A stretch of DNA of 33,793 bases from Ligilactobacillus salitolerans (GTDB lineage Bacteria; Bacillota; Bacilli; Lactobacillales; Lactobacillaceae), in NCBI RefSeq assembly GCF_003864415.1, contig NZ_BFFP01000029.1:1-33793 (forward strand), given 5' to 3'. Positions 7,639 through 14,914 of this stretch are shown one piece after another; the stretch's first letter is position 1, and the number at the start of each line of letters is the position of its first letter. The translations under genes and the position numbers were made by a program. The notes under the pieces are model-generated. The model worked only from the letters and a program-made list of their open reading frames with translations. It was not told the origin of the DNA and searched no databases.

Positions 7639-8291
7639 TTATAAAAGCGCCACAGCCTGCTTTAAGTCAGAGATGATTTTGACCGCCAATTGCCGAGCCT
7701 GCAAGTCAAGCGGGACCCAATCAGGCACAACTATCACATCAATCCCGGCTGAGGCTGCAGCTTCGATTCCCGTCGGTGCGTCTTCAAAGACCTCGGTGTC
7801 ACTTGCTGCAGCCTGCGTGATTGCTAAAGAATGTAAATAGATATCAGGTGCAGGCTTATTATGTGCAACCTCCTCGCCACTAATGAAATCAAGAAAGTAT
7901 TGGTCGATACCGGTCGCCCGCGCCGTCTGAACGATTGTTTCTGTGGCAGCCGATGAGGTCACATAGCATTTTTCCCCTGATCATTCAGATATGTCAGCAG
8001 TTCGCGAGTGCCTTTTTTAAGCTGCACTTGACTCGCTGTGATCCGCTGTTGGTAAAGTTTCATCGCCTTCTCAAATACAACTTGCCCCAATTGTTTATCG
8101 CCAACCAGCTGCTGTAGTTTTTCGATCGTGTCCGCAAAACCGCGGGCAACGTACTGGGCATGGTCACTTTTTTCAAAGGGAAAACCGTACTGAGCCAAGA
8201 CCTCTTTTCTGGTTTCATAATACAAGGTTTCCGTATCCAATAATAATCCATCCATGTCGAAAAATATGAAATTTTTACTGCTAAGATCCAT
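7639..8291 (-). pseudogene. HAD family phosphatase (beta-phosphoglucomutase-like), frameshifted
   Basis: Two overlapping frames together make one normal HAD-IA hydrolase of about 217 residues. The first frame (8291 to about 7959) carries motif I, FDMDGLLLDTET, and the helical cap, then hits a stop after LNDQGKNAM. The second frame (7962 to 7639) carries motif II in VTSSAATE, the motif III Lys in NKPAPDIY and motif IV, FEDAPTGIEAA. The frames join at the run GGGGAAAAA near 7970-7980; adding one base, or slipping back one base, restores DQGKKCYVTSSA. It is either a real recent mutation or a homopolymer sequencing error. All catalytic motifs survive, so decay is at most very recent. The ATG follows a GGAAGG site. 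Confidence 0.8.
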
Positions 8292-8377
8292 TAATTTGCT
8301 TCCTTCCTATCATCGCCGAAATTGTTGCTAGTCAGATGATCGCGACTGCACCAGCTTTTGCTGCTAGGTAATACCTG

Positions 8378-8421
8378 AAAAAAATAAAATAAAAAGGAGT
8401 ACGCACAAAACAAGCGTCTCC
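8378..8421 (-). terminator. Terminator after the universal stress protein gene
   Basis: On the minus strand, GGAGACGC and GCGTACTCC form a stem followed by TTTTTATTTTATTTTTTT. Confidence 0.75.
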
Positions 8422-8437
8422 TAAAATTATTTCTGAG

Positions 8438-8884
8438 TTATCTGATCACCAGCACTGAACATGGTGCATATTTAGACATGTATGCTGCCTGACTTCCGAA
8501 TCTCCGGGCGATCCCTGGTTTATCGAAGGATCCAACCACCAACAAGTCCGGCTCGACTTGCGGGATCACATCTTGGACGATCGTCTTACCTGCACTGCCT
8601 TCCCCAATCATCGTTGTGACGTGTTTAACACCGGAATCAAGCGCCTGCTGCTTAAAGTCTAGGATATGCTCCTCTAAGGCTCCGCGTTCGCCATGAACAT
8701 AATCATCATCTAAAGCCTGGTAAACGTTCATCTCATCACTTTCAAGGATCGAAACGATAAACAGTTCAGCGTCGTTTTCTGCCGCGTAGCGCACAGCGTA
8801 ATAAAAAGCCAACTGTGCGTCATGTGAATCATCGACCCCCACTAAGATCCGGTGAAATTTCATTTCTTTTGTTTTGTCAGCCAT
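8438..8884 (-). CDS. Universal stress protein, UspA family
   Basis: A 148-residue single Usp domain. It starts with a short basic lead and then RILVGVDDSHDAQLAFYYAV, the N-terminal strand with the nucleotide-contacting Asp, and ends with PDLLVVGSFDKPG...FGSQAAYMSKYAPCSVLVIR. The usual ATP loop is GxxGx9G(S/T). Here it reads G-S-F-D with a shortened spacer before GS, so ATP binding may be altered. Usp proteins help survival under stress by unknown contacts. The ATG at 8884 follows an AAAGGAATGA site. The gene is monocistronic with its own terminator. I looked for the Lacto-usp RNA in the leader and did not recognise it. Confidence 0.88.
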   Translation of the reverse strand: MADKTKEMKFHRILVGVDDSHDAQLAFYYAVRYAAENDAELFIVSILESDEMNVYQALDDDYVHGERGALEEHILDFKQQALDSGVKHVTTMIGEGSAGKTIVQDVIPQVEPDLLVVGSFDKPGIARRFGSQAAYMSKYAPCSVLVIR

Positions 8885-9014
8885 TTTATATCATTCCTTT
8901 TTCTCCACGAACTTTTATTCTTCAACTATTATGATAGCACGTTTGTTCTGATTACTAAAGTATTCGCAAAACGCGTCATTTAGATATTGGTAGCGCTTCA
9001 CTAGATTGAAATTA

Positions 9015-9503
9015 TTACTTGAAAAAGCTCACCCAAGTATCATTTTTTGTTTTTTCGTTTAAAGTAAATCCATTGTGAACTAAAATTTGCTCAAGTTCTG
9101 AGTATTTATCGTGTCTCACAAAAAGACGCTGGAAATCTACCGCTCCAGCGAGCATCTCTAAAACATGAGGAATGATTTCCCCTAAGACTCCCAGCTGGTC
9201 AGCTTTTTCTGGCAGTACATAATCCAATTGTGCAGAGTTGTCCTGAAAATCGATCTCGGTTAAAGCCAAGACTCCAATCAATTCCGCCGAGTGATTAACT
9301 TTGATCCCCCAGCGCAAAGTGGTCCCGCGCATCGTTTGGCTCATGGTCTGATTAACAAATTTCGCGGTCGCAAGCATTGAAACAGGAACAGTGCTGACCG
9401 TGCGATATAGAAAATTGACTTCCTTTAACTTGAACCTAGTCAGCCAATCCAAGGTATAACTAGTGGTCATTACCGGCCGGTAATTGCTTAAATCCACTTC
9501 CAT
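9015..9503 (-). CDS. GNAT-like acetyltransferase, RimJ/RimL type
   Basis: A 162-residue protein with the layout of ribosomal-protein-type N-acetyltransferases. The central RWGIKVNHSAELIGVLALTEID resembles the beta4-beta5 segment, followed by QLDYVLPE. The usual acetyl-CoA loop (Q/RxxGxG/A) is poorly preserved around DQLGVLGEI, and the C-terminal LVHNGFTLNEKTKNDTW matches the family's 'L.k.GF..eg' ending. Activity is therefore uncertain. The ATG at 9503 was chosen because GGAGGGAG sits just before it; the longer frame starts with TTG inside that site. It faces away from the gene at 9661. Confidence 0.6.
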   Translation of the reverse strand: MEVDLSNYRPVMTTSYTLDWLTRFKLKEVNFLYRTVSTVPVSMLATAKFVNQTMSQTMRGTTLRWGIKVNHSAELIGVLALTEIDFQDNSAQLDYVLPEKADQLGVLGEIIPHVLEMLAGAVDFQRLFVRHDKYSELEQILVHNGFTLNEKTKNDTWVSFFK

Positions 9504-9592
9504 TTCTCCCTCCAAGTATATATACGATTAATTTTAACTTTTTTGTTTTTTTTCTGCTAATAATTTCACTTTTTTTTGCGAGCCGGTCAGCA

Positions 9593-9620
9593 GTGACACT
9601 CACCCGTCTTTTGGTATAAT
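9593..9620 (+). promoter_or_regulatory. Promoter of the unknown 166-aa protein gene
   Basis: TATAAT at 9615-9620 is preceded by TTGG, a partial extended -10. GTGACA at 9593-9598 sits 16 nt upstream as a weak -35 box. Confidence 0.6.
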
Positions 9621-9660
9621 GGAATCGGAATTAAAAAGTGCTCGTCAAGGAGGAATTCCC

Positions 9661-10161
9661 GTGAATAAAGTTTCATTAACTGAAATTATTGCAGCAGCTA
9701 ACAAAATTATTGAAAAAGATGAAAAGGAAATCGTCAAAGAAGTCGCAGTCGAATATATCGGATCCGGTTTTGAAAAAGAAGGCATCAATGAAGTCTATCA
9801 ACAATTACGTAAGTTTATTGATGATGGCGGAACTGGCTACGACGATGGTCTTTCGGGGATCCGGTTTGATTCCCGCAAACGGATCAATTCCGAAGACCCG
9901 CTGGTGATCTCACTTAACCAGGAGCTGGACAGCTACGCTAAAGAGGACAAGGCATTGCAGCAGCTCGCTGTTTTTGATAATGTTCGGATCGTCTCAATGG
10001 GCTACATGGGATGCGGCCTAACTTTTACCCTGCCTCACTTTGACTTAGATGTTAAGTCAGTCTTTATCCAAAGAACTCTTTATCATGGGATCATGGATCG
10101 AGTCGAGCTTGAACTGCCAGAAATCGAAGACCAATGGATCTTAAAAAGCCACCTTAAATAA
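9661..10161 (+). CDS. Protein of unknown function, 166 aa
   Basis: I do not recognise a family. The start is the GTG at 9661, because AAGGAGG ends about 6 nt before it; the earlier in-frame ATG at 9619 overlaps the -10 box. The protein is soluble and acidic. It has a helical N-terminal half rich in Lys/Glu (KIIEKDEKEIVKEVAVEY) and a Gly/Asp loop (DDGGTGYDDG). The C-terminal half looks beta-rich and contains a GYMGCGLTF segment and many aromatic residues. No signal peptide or membrane segment is seen. It is monocistronic between a promoter and a strong terminator, so it is probably a real, independently expressed gene. Confidence 0.75.
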   Translation: MNKVSLTEIIAAANKIIEKDEKEIVKEVAVEYIGSGFEKEGINEVYQQLRKFIDDGGTGYDDGLSGIRFDSRKRINSEDPLVISLNQELDSYAKEDKALQQLAVFDNVRIVSMGYMGCGLTFTLPHFDLDVKSVFIQRTLYHGIMDRVELELPEIEDQWILKSHLK

Positions 10162-10165
10162 GCAA

Positions 10166-10220
10166 AACAAGGGCCTTGCCAGGAAAGTAACATGTTTCTA
10201 GCAAAAGCCCTTGTTTTTTT
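10166..10220 (+). terminator. Terminator after the 166-aa protein gene
   Basis: ACAAGGGC and GCCCTTGT arms, with inner TTGC/GCAA pairing, are followed by a run of T. Confidence 0.8.
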
Positions 10221-10296
10221 GTCCCTTTTAAATTAGAATTTTCTTAATTGAAATCATTCAATATTAATATTTTACCCTACATAAAGGAGACTTTCG

Positions 10297-11004
10297 ATGC
10301 ATCCTGAATTAACTATCCGTGCCGCCATGAAAGAAGTTCTGCCCACCACCCTCGGCTACATCGGGATCGGGATCGCCTTCGGGATCGTGAGCCGAGCTTC
10401 TGGGTTGTCGGTGCTGCTCACTGCACTGATCTCAATTTTCGTTTACGCCGGTTCTGCCCAATTCGTACTGGTAACTATGCTGCTCAGCCACAGCCCGATA
10501 CTGTCGATCATCTTCTCAGTTTTTTTAGTCAATGCACGGATGATGCTGCTCAGTACCACTTTAAGTCCATATTTCAAACAAGAAAAAACCTGGCGTAATA
10601 TTTTGCTGGGCACGTTTTTAACCGATGAAAGCTTTGCTTTAGGGATGAACAAGCTCAACTATACCAACCGAACTTTGAATTTTACCTGGTTCAACACCGT
10701 CAACTTAACCTCTTATTTGACCTGGATAATCGGGACCGGCATTGGGGCAATGCTTGGCTCTTTACTTTCCAACCCAGAAAAATTTGGTTTTGGCTTTGCT
10801 ATTACCGCCATGTTCATCGGTTTGTTATACTTACAGGTCATCGCCGATAAAACCATTCCAATCAAACAGCAGCTAATAGTGATCCTCTTTGTTTTACTGC
10901 TGACCTATTTTGGCATGGCGATAATTCCGGCCAAAGTACTGATCATCGTAGTCACACTTTTAGGCTGCACGTTAGGAGTGATTTTAAAACATGCCCACGC
11001 TTAA
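10297..11004 (+). CDS. azlC: AzlC family branched-chain amino acid exporter, large subunit
   Basis: A 235-residue membrane protein with several hydrophobic segments. It has the AzlC signature stretches GYIGIGIAFGIVSRASGL, FVYAGSAQFVLVTML and LVNARMMLLSTTLSPYF near the N-terminus. With AzlD it forms a two-component exporter of branched-chain amino acids and their toxic analogues (BrnFE-like) in the cell membrane. The ATG at 10297 follows AAAGGAGA. Its end overlaps azlD by 14 nt, a typical translational coupling. No leucine-responsive regulator gene is adjacent. Confidence 0.92.
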   Translation: MHPELTIRAAMKEVLPTTLGYIGIGIAFGIVSRASGLSVLLTALISIFVYAGSAQFVLVTMLLSHSPILSIIFSVFLVNARMMLLSTTLSPYFKQEKTWRNILLGTFLTDESFALGMNKLNYTNRTLNFTWFNTVNLTSYLTWIIGTGIGAMLGSLLSNPEKFGFGFAITAMFIGLLYLQVIADKTIPIKQQLIVILFVLLLTYFGMAIIPAKVLIIVVTLLGCTLGVILKHAHA

Positions 11005-11317
11005 CTTTATTCTTTGGACAATTTTTGGAGCCGGAGTCGTCACCTGGCTCTCACGGATCTTGCCGTTTGTCTTACTAAAAAAATTCAATTTAAGCCCAGC
11101 TGTGATCGAATTTCTAAGTTTTGTTCCGATCACGATCATGGCAGCTCTCTGGTTTCAAGAAATTTTCATTCCCCGTTCTGGTCAATTACCAGAGATCAAC
11201 ACTTTAAATTTACTGGCTTCGATTCCAACACTCTTAAGTGCTGTTATCTCTAAAAATCTGCCCGTGATCGTTATCGTCGGTGTGCTTTCGGCAGCAGTCT
11301 GCCAGCTGATCATCTGA
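10991..11317 (+). CDS. azlD: AzlD family branched-chain amino acid exporter, small subunit
   Basis: A 108-residue, four-helix membrane protein with the family features WLSRILPFVLLKKF at 19-32 and EFLSFVPITIMAALWF following. It pairs with AzlC. The ATG lies within the last codons of azlC in a different frame, so no separate promoter is needed. A bidirectional terminator follows directly. Confidence 0.92.
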   Translation: MPTLNFILWTIFGAGVVTWLSRILPFVLLKKFNLSPAVIEFLSFVPITIMAALWFQEIFIPRSGQLPEINTLNLLASIPTLLSAVISKNLPVIVIVGVLSAAVCQLII

Positions 11318-11325
11318 AAAAAAAA

Positions 11326-11360
11326 ATGGACCCCATTTTTCACGGGATCCATCTTTTTTA
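11326..11360. terminator. Bidirectional terminator between azlD and the DoxX-like gene
   Basis: ATGGACCCC (11326-11334) pairs with GGGATCCAT (11344-11352), flanked by A10 on the left and T6 on the right. Confidence 0.8.
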
Positions 11361-11376
11361 TTAGATATTTATCGAA

Positions 11377-11877
11377 TTACTTTTCAACTGAGCGTTTAAG
11401 CCATGGCATCTTTTCACGCAAGAATGGAACGACCCAACGATCCAAACCGATCTTACCAGCATTAAAACCAGCGATCATGATCAAGAAGCCCAGCAAAACA
11501 TATGTCGGGTTAACTGAAACTGTACCTGCCATCAAGTAGCAGAAGTTCATCACAACACCAAAGAAAGCTGCAGCAGTTGTCAATGTTCCTAAAAGCAGGC
11601 CCAAGCCAACCAACAATTCACCCCAAGAAACCACGAAGCTGAAAAGGTTGATGTTAGGCATCACAAAACTCTTTAAGAATGGTGTATAACCAGGGAAAGA
11701 TTGAGAACCTGTTGGTCCAACGACTGGGTGAGCGATGGCATTTGCGACAAAGCCCTTAGCACTAAAACCACCAGAAACCTTTTCAAAACCATCCATGAGC
11801 CATTGGTAACCAAGGTACAAACGAACGATCGTCATGACCCACATTCCACTGGTACTATTGCGTAACCATTTAACCAT
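11377..11877 (-). CDS. DoxX family membrane protein
   Basis: A 166-residue protein with four predicted membrane helices. DoxX features are the N-terminal RLYLGYQWLMDGFEKV, a central SWGELLVGLGLLLG with the conserved Glu, and FLIMIAGFNAGKIGLDRW. DoxX proteins occur in quinone-linked or thiol stress systems; the exact role in lactobacilli is unknown. The start at 11877 is set by GGGAGGAAT about 8 nt upstream; a longer frame begins inside this site. It is convergent with azlCD and appears monocistronic. Confidence 0.8.
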   Translation of the reverse strand: MVKWLRNSTSGMWVMTIVRLYLGYQWLMDGFEKVSGGFSAKGFVANAIAHPVVGPTGSQSFPGYTPFLKSFVMPNINLFSFVVSWGELLVGLGLLLGTLTTAAAFFGVVMNFCYLMAGTVSVNPTYVLLGFLIMIAGFNAGKIGLDRWVVPFLREKMPWLKRSVEK

Positions 11878-11980
11878 AATAAATTCCTCCCACATATAAT
11901 ATATAGATGTAAATTATTGCAACTCCATCTTATCACAATGCAAACTTTAAGAAAACTTAAATTGTTTTTTCAATTTTGCA

Positions 11981-12020
11981 CAATAAAAAGCGGTTTATCT
12001 CATGTGAAATAAGCTGCTTT
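11981..12020 (-). terminator. Terminator after the 149-aa protein gene
   Basis: On the minus strand AAAGCAGCTTAT pairs with ATAAACCGCTTT, then TTATTG. It lies 87 nt past the stop of the gene at 12107. Confidence 0.65.
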
Positions 12021-12106
12021 CAATTCAATGATAAGTTTTGCGCAATGAATAAATCTGATATGGGGAATTCTACACAAATTCACCTGATCCGCCAAAAAAT
12101 TGACGA

Positions 12107-12556
12107 TCAACCGAGATGACCAAAGTCTTCCTCCAAAGAATATTCGCCCACTTCATTTTCATAATTGATCCGGTCTTGTTGCGACCGCAACATTAATTTG
12201 CCAGAATCTATCCGTGCTTGTTCATAATCTGTGATGACCCCTAATTCATGCAATCCTGTTAGATCAAGCTGGTCTTTGAGCTGATCAACCACGTGCATTT
12301 CAGCGAAAATCTGCGCATGTTCCTCAAGATTACGCTGATCAAGCAGACCGCGGATCGCTGGTCTAGTCGCTTGGCGTAAGTCGGCCAGTGTCAATTGTTC
12401 TTTGGAATAAGCCTCCAACGCGGCACTTGCTTGGTCAACACGCCGCACTAAAATTTGGACATTTTGAAAATCTTTTTGCAATAACAAGTTTAATTCACGC
12501 GCATCAACTAAATCAGTATGCGGATCGAGCACACTGAGAGGAAATTCAAATTCCAT
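12107..12556 (-). CDS. Protein of unknown function, 149 aa
   Basis: I recognise no family. The protein is soluble, acidic and mostly helical, with a middle region rich in Leu, Gln and charged residues (about residues 20-110) that could form a helical bundle or coiled coil. Its C-terminus is acidic (NEVGEYSLEEDFGHLG). The ATG at 12556 was chosen because GGAGGTG lies 8 nt upstream; the longer frame starts before this site. It stands alone between terminators and shares direction with the exported-enzyme operon upstream, which has its own terminator at 12667. Confidence 0.7.
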   Translation of the reverse strand: MEFEFPLSVLDPHTDLVDARELNLLLQKDFQNVQILVRRVDQASAALEAYSKEQLTLADLRQATRPAIRGLLDQRNLEEHAQIFAEMHVVDQLKDQLDLTGLHELGVITDYEQARIDSGKLMLRSQQDRINYENEVGEYSLEEDFGHLG

Positions 12557-12666
12557 CAAAACACCTCCGCTAAATAGTGTTCCTAATAATTTTAGGACCA
12601 CCAGGCATAATTTGCCTTTATTTTAACTCAATTCAGTTTGGATACAAAGATTTTCGCATAGTTTAT

Positions 12667-12701
12667 GAAAAAAAGCTATCCGTTGTCCGCCAACGGATAG
12701 C
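12667..12701 (-). terminator. Terminator of the exported-enzyme operon
   Basis: GCTATCCGTTG and CAACGGATAGC form a perfect 11-bp stem on the minus strand, followed by seven T. Confidence 0.9.
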
Positions 12702-12730
12702 CTAATAAAATTAAGATCTTACTAAACTTT

Positions 12731-14839
12731 CTACTCTACATGTCCATTTTGGTAGCTGGTGATGAAGTGCTTTTGCCCATCGGTTGTGCTGCCACCATGA
12801 TCATTGATCACATTGTCAATGCTACCATCGCCCGCAAAGGTTTTGGTAGCTGCATGAGTCACGATCACACCGGGAGTATTAGGAACTTCGATTGAATTTG
12901 CAGTTTGGATCTTGGCCCCATTCGTCTGGGTGAAGACACCATACACACCAGAGCCTGTGAATTCATGGCGTTTAACGTGATCGGCGACCTTGTATGAGGC
13001 GTAACCATTCACCTTTCCACCGTGACTCATCCAATCTGACTGTTTTTGCACATCATACGGAGTTTCACTCTGATAGAAGTAGGTCCGACCATTTTCACCG
13101 TTCCAGAGGACTTGTTCTTTTTGTCCGTGTTCTGAGAACAGCCCATACATTGTCACGTTATTGCCGTTAACTACCAAGCCGTTTTTCATCTCATTTTGCG
13201 TCCAGCCAATGTGTGAACCATGGTCTCCGCGCCAGATCCACATATCGTCACCAATGACATTATCATTATTGATTTCAACGGCTTTGTTAACTTTTGGCAC
13301 TTGGGCGGTATTTGGCCCACCTACGCGAACAAAGACATCTGACAGCAGTGTCTGGTTGGCTGGTGAACTGAAATGACGTCCATATCGATGCCCAATTTGA
13401 ATTAAGGTTTCTGATTGACTGCCCTGATCAACTATTAGTCCGGCTAAGGTGACACCAGCAACGTTGCCGACCTTGATCGCACCTTGATGGTTATCGTTTT
13501 GCAGCGTCGCCATCCCTGTCCCTAAAAGAATGGTATTGGAACGATCAACCCGCAAAGGCTGGTTCAGATGATATACACCGGGTGTGAAGAAGATATTCTT
13601 TCCCCGCCGAATCGCTGCATTCAGACTAGCAGCACTATCCCGGTCAGCCCGGGCAATATAGAAGCGGCTCAATAAATCTTGCGAGTATCCTGGTCCCATC
13701 GAATCTTTGGACCATGATGTTCCCTGAGAATTTTTTCTTTGCGCAGGAACGAAAACCTGATAGCGGTTATTTGATCCCATATAGAGAAATGGCTTTTCCT
13801 TGCTGACAGGTGTTTGTGCAACATTGGTCACAGAACCAGTCTGAGACCAATTCGTCGCAGGACCATTCAAATTGCCCTGCATCATGAAATTATAACTGCC
13901 ATCGCCGTTATACCATTTGTTATTCAGATTGGTGTTCCGAACATAATATTGTTGCTGGCTCATGGAACCGATTTTTTGCTTGAAGTTAGAATCAGCAATA
14001 TAACCGCCGCTAGCCCAGCCGGACTTCCAGTCTAACTGTGTGGCCCGGTCAACCTCCATTCTTCTTAGCGGAGTAGCCTGAGAGGTCGCATAATTAAACT
14101 GGCCGTTAACACCTGCCTGTGGTTTGAGGTTAGTCAGATGCACATTTTCGACCCCTGTCCAAAAGTTCTGAGTCGCATTGTTATTTTCATCCTTCAGATA
14201 ATTTTCAACGAGGATATTTGGTAAAGCCGTGTCGCTAGGGACCTTGCCCAGACCATTGATCGTCGTGTAATAACCCATTTCATAGGCATGGTTAGGATCA
14301 GCCTGATCATACTTGCCCGGCATAAAATAGAAACTGTAGCGTGAGTTATTGAACTGCGAAGTCTCTGGACTCTTTTGCTTCTCAAATGTGCCTTTGATCG
14401 TACTATTGATCTGCTGGGGATCATCTTGTGGATTGAAGATCACCATGTTTTTACCAAAGATCTGTTGGTTTAAAGAAGTTTTGACCTCGCTGGTCTGACC
14501 CGTCCGTTTATTGACAGCCTTGACCGTATATGAATTTCCATAGACATTTTTGCCAGGAGAGCGATCAATAAATACCCCATGAGTCGTCGTTCCGATCAAT
14601 TTTTTGTCTGTAGAATAGGCCCCATTTGCACGGTAGATCTGAAAATATTGTCCTAGTCGCAAAGATGTCTTCCAAGTTAAAATTACGCTTGAACCTCTTT
14701 GTTCCAAGCGGACAGCCTGGACACTTGGATTTTGCACCTTGCTTACTGTGTCGTTTGCCTGAACGCTTTTTGCACCTGTCCCCAAAGTAAAGGCTATCCC
14801 CATAGCTACTGCAGTTTTAACTAACTGTCCTTTTTTCAT
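12731..14839 (-). CDS. Secreted right-handed beta-helix protein, putative glycoside hydrolase (GH55/GH87-like)
   Basis: A 702-residue exported protein. Residues 1-28 are a signal peptide ending SVQA. Residues about 34-125 look like a fibronectin type III domain (VILTWKTS, YFQIYRA, SYTVKAVN). The rest resembles large beta-helix proteins of actinomycetes and bacilli, often mis-named 'adenylyl cyclase', with NATQNFWTGVENVHLTNL, PLRRMEVDRATQLD and GWASGGYIADSN, and a second half with ARRGKNIFFTPGVYHLNQPL-type turns. These proteins are thought to cut glucans, but I cannot assign a CAZy family or catalytic residues. AAAGGAGTGA precedes the ATG. It is the last gene of the operon, 75 nt after the GH30 gene. 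No LPXTG anchor is present, so it is probably released. Confidence 0.7.
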   Translation of the reverse strand: MKKGQLVKTAVAMGIAFTLGTGAKSVQANDTVSKVQNPSVQAVRLEQRGSSVILTWKTSLRLGQYFQIYRANGAYSTDKKLIGTTTHGVFIDRSPGKNVYGNSYTVKAVNKRTGQTSEVKTSLNQQIFGKNMVIFNPQDDPQQINSTIKGTFEKQKSPETSQFNNSRYSFYFMPGKYDQADPNHAYEMGYYTTINGLGKVPSDTALPNILVENYLKDENNNATQNFWTGVENVHLTNLKPQAGVNGQFNYATSQATPLRRMEVDRATQLDWKSGWASGGYIADSNFKQKIGSMSQQQYYVRNTNLNNKWYNGDGSYNFMMQGNLNGPATNWSQTGSVTNVAQTPVSKEKPFLYMGSNNRYQVFVPAQRKNSQGTSWSKDSMGPGYSQDLLSRFYIARADRDSAASLNAAIRRGKNIFFTPGVYHLNQPLRVDRSNTILLGTGMATLQNDNHQGAIKVGNVAGVTLAGLIVDQGSQSETLIQIGHRYGRHFSSPANQTLLSDVFVRVGGPNTAQVPKVNKAVEINNDNVIGDDMWIWRGDHGSHIGWTQNEMKNGLVVNGNNVTMYGLFSEHGQKEQVLWNGENGRTYFYQSETPYDVQKQSDWMSHGGKVNGYASYKVADHVKRHEFTGSGVYGVFTQTNGAKIQTANSIEVPNTPGVIVTHAATKTFAGDGSIDNVINDHGGSTTDGQKHFITSYQNGHVE

Positions 14840-14914
14840 GAATCAGTTCACTCCTTTGTCCGCTCACTTCATCATCTAAAACGTGTTCACTTCTCCCAAA
14901 AAATCAAAAGTAAT

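Noticed and set aside
8988-9001. CcpA site TGAAGCGCTACCA
   Set aside because: One base is missing from the consensus spacing and it lies about 105 nt from the nearest start, downstream of another gene.
8885-9014. Lacto-usp RNA leader in front of the universal stress protein gene
   Set aside because: No convincing stem pattern could be folded by eye in the short leader.
9619-9660. Longer form of the 166-aa protein from ATG 9619
   Set aside because: The ATG overlaps the -10 box TATAAT at 9615-9620, so it could not be on the mRNA.
10221-10296. T-box or other leader for azlCD
   Set aside because: The region is only 75 nt, AT-rich, without the conserved T-box sequence or an antiterminator stem.
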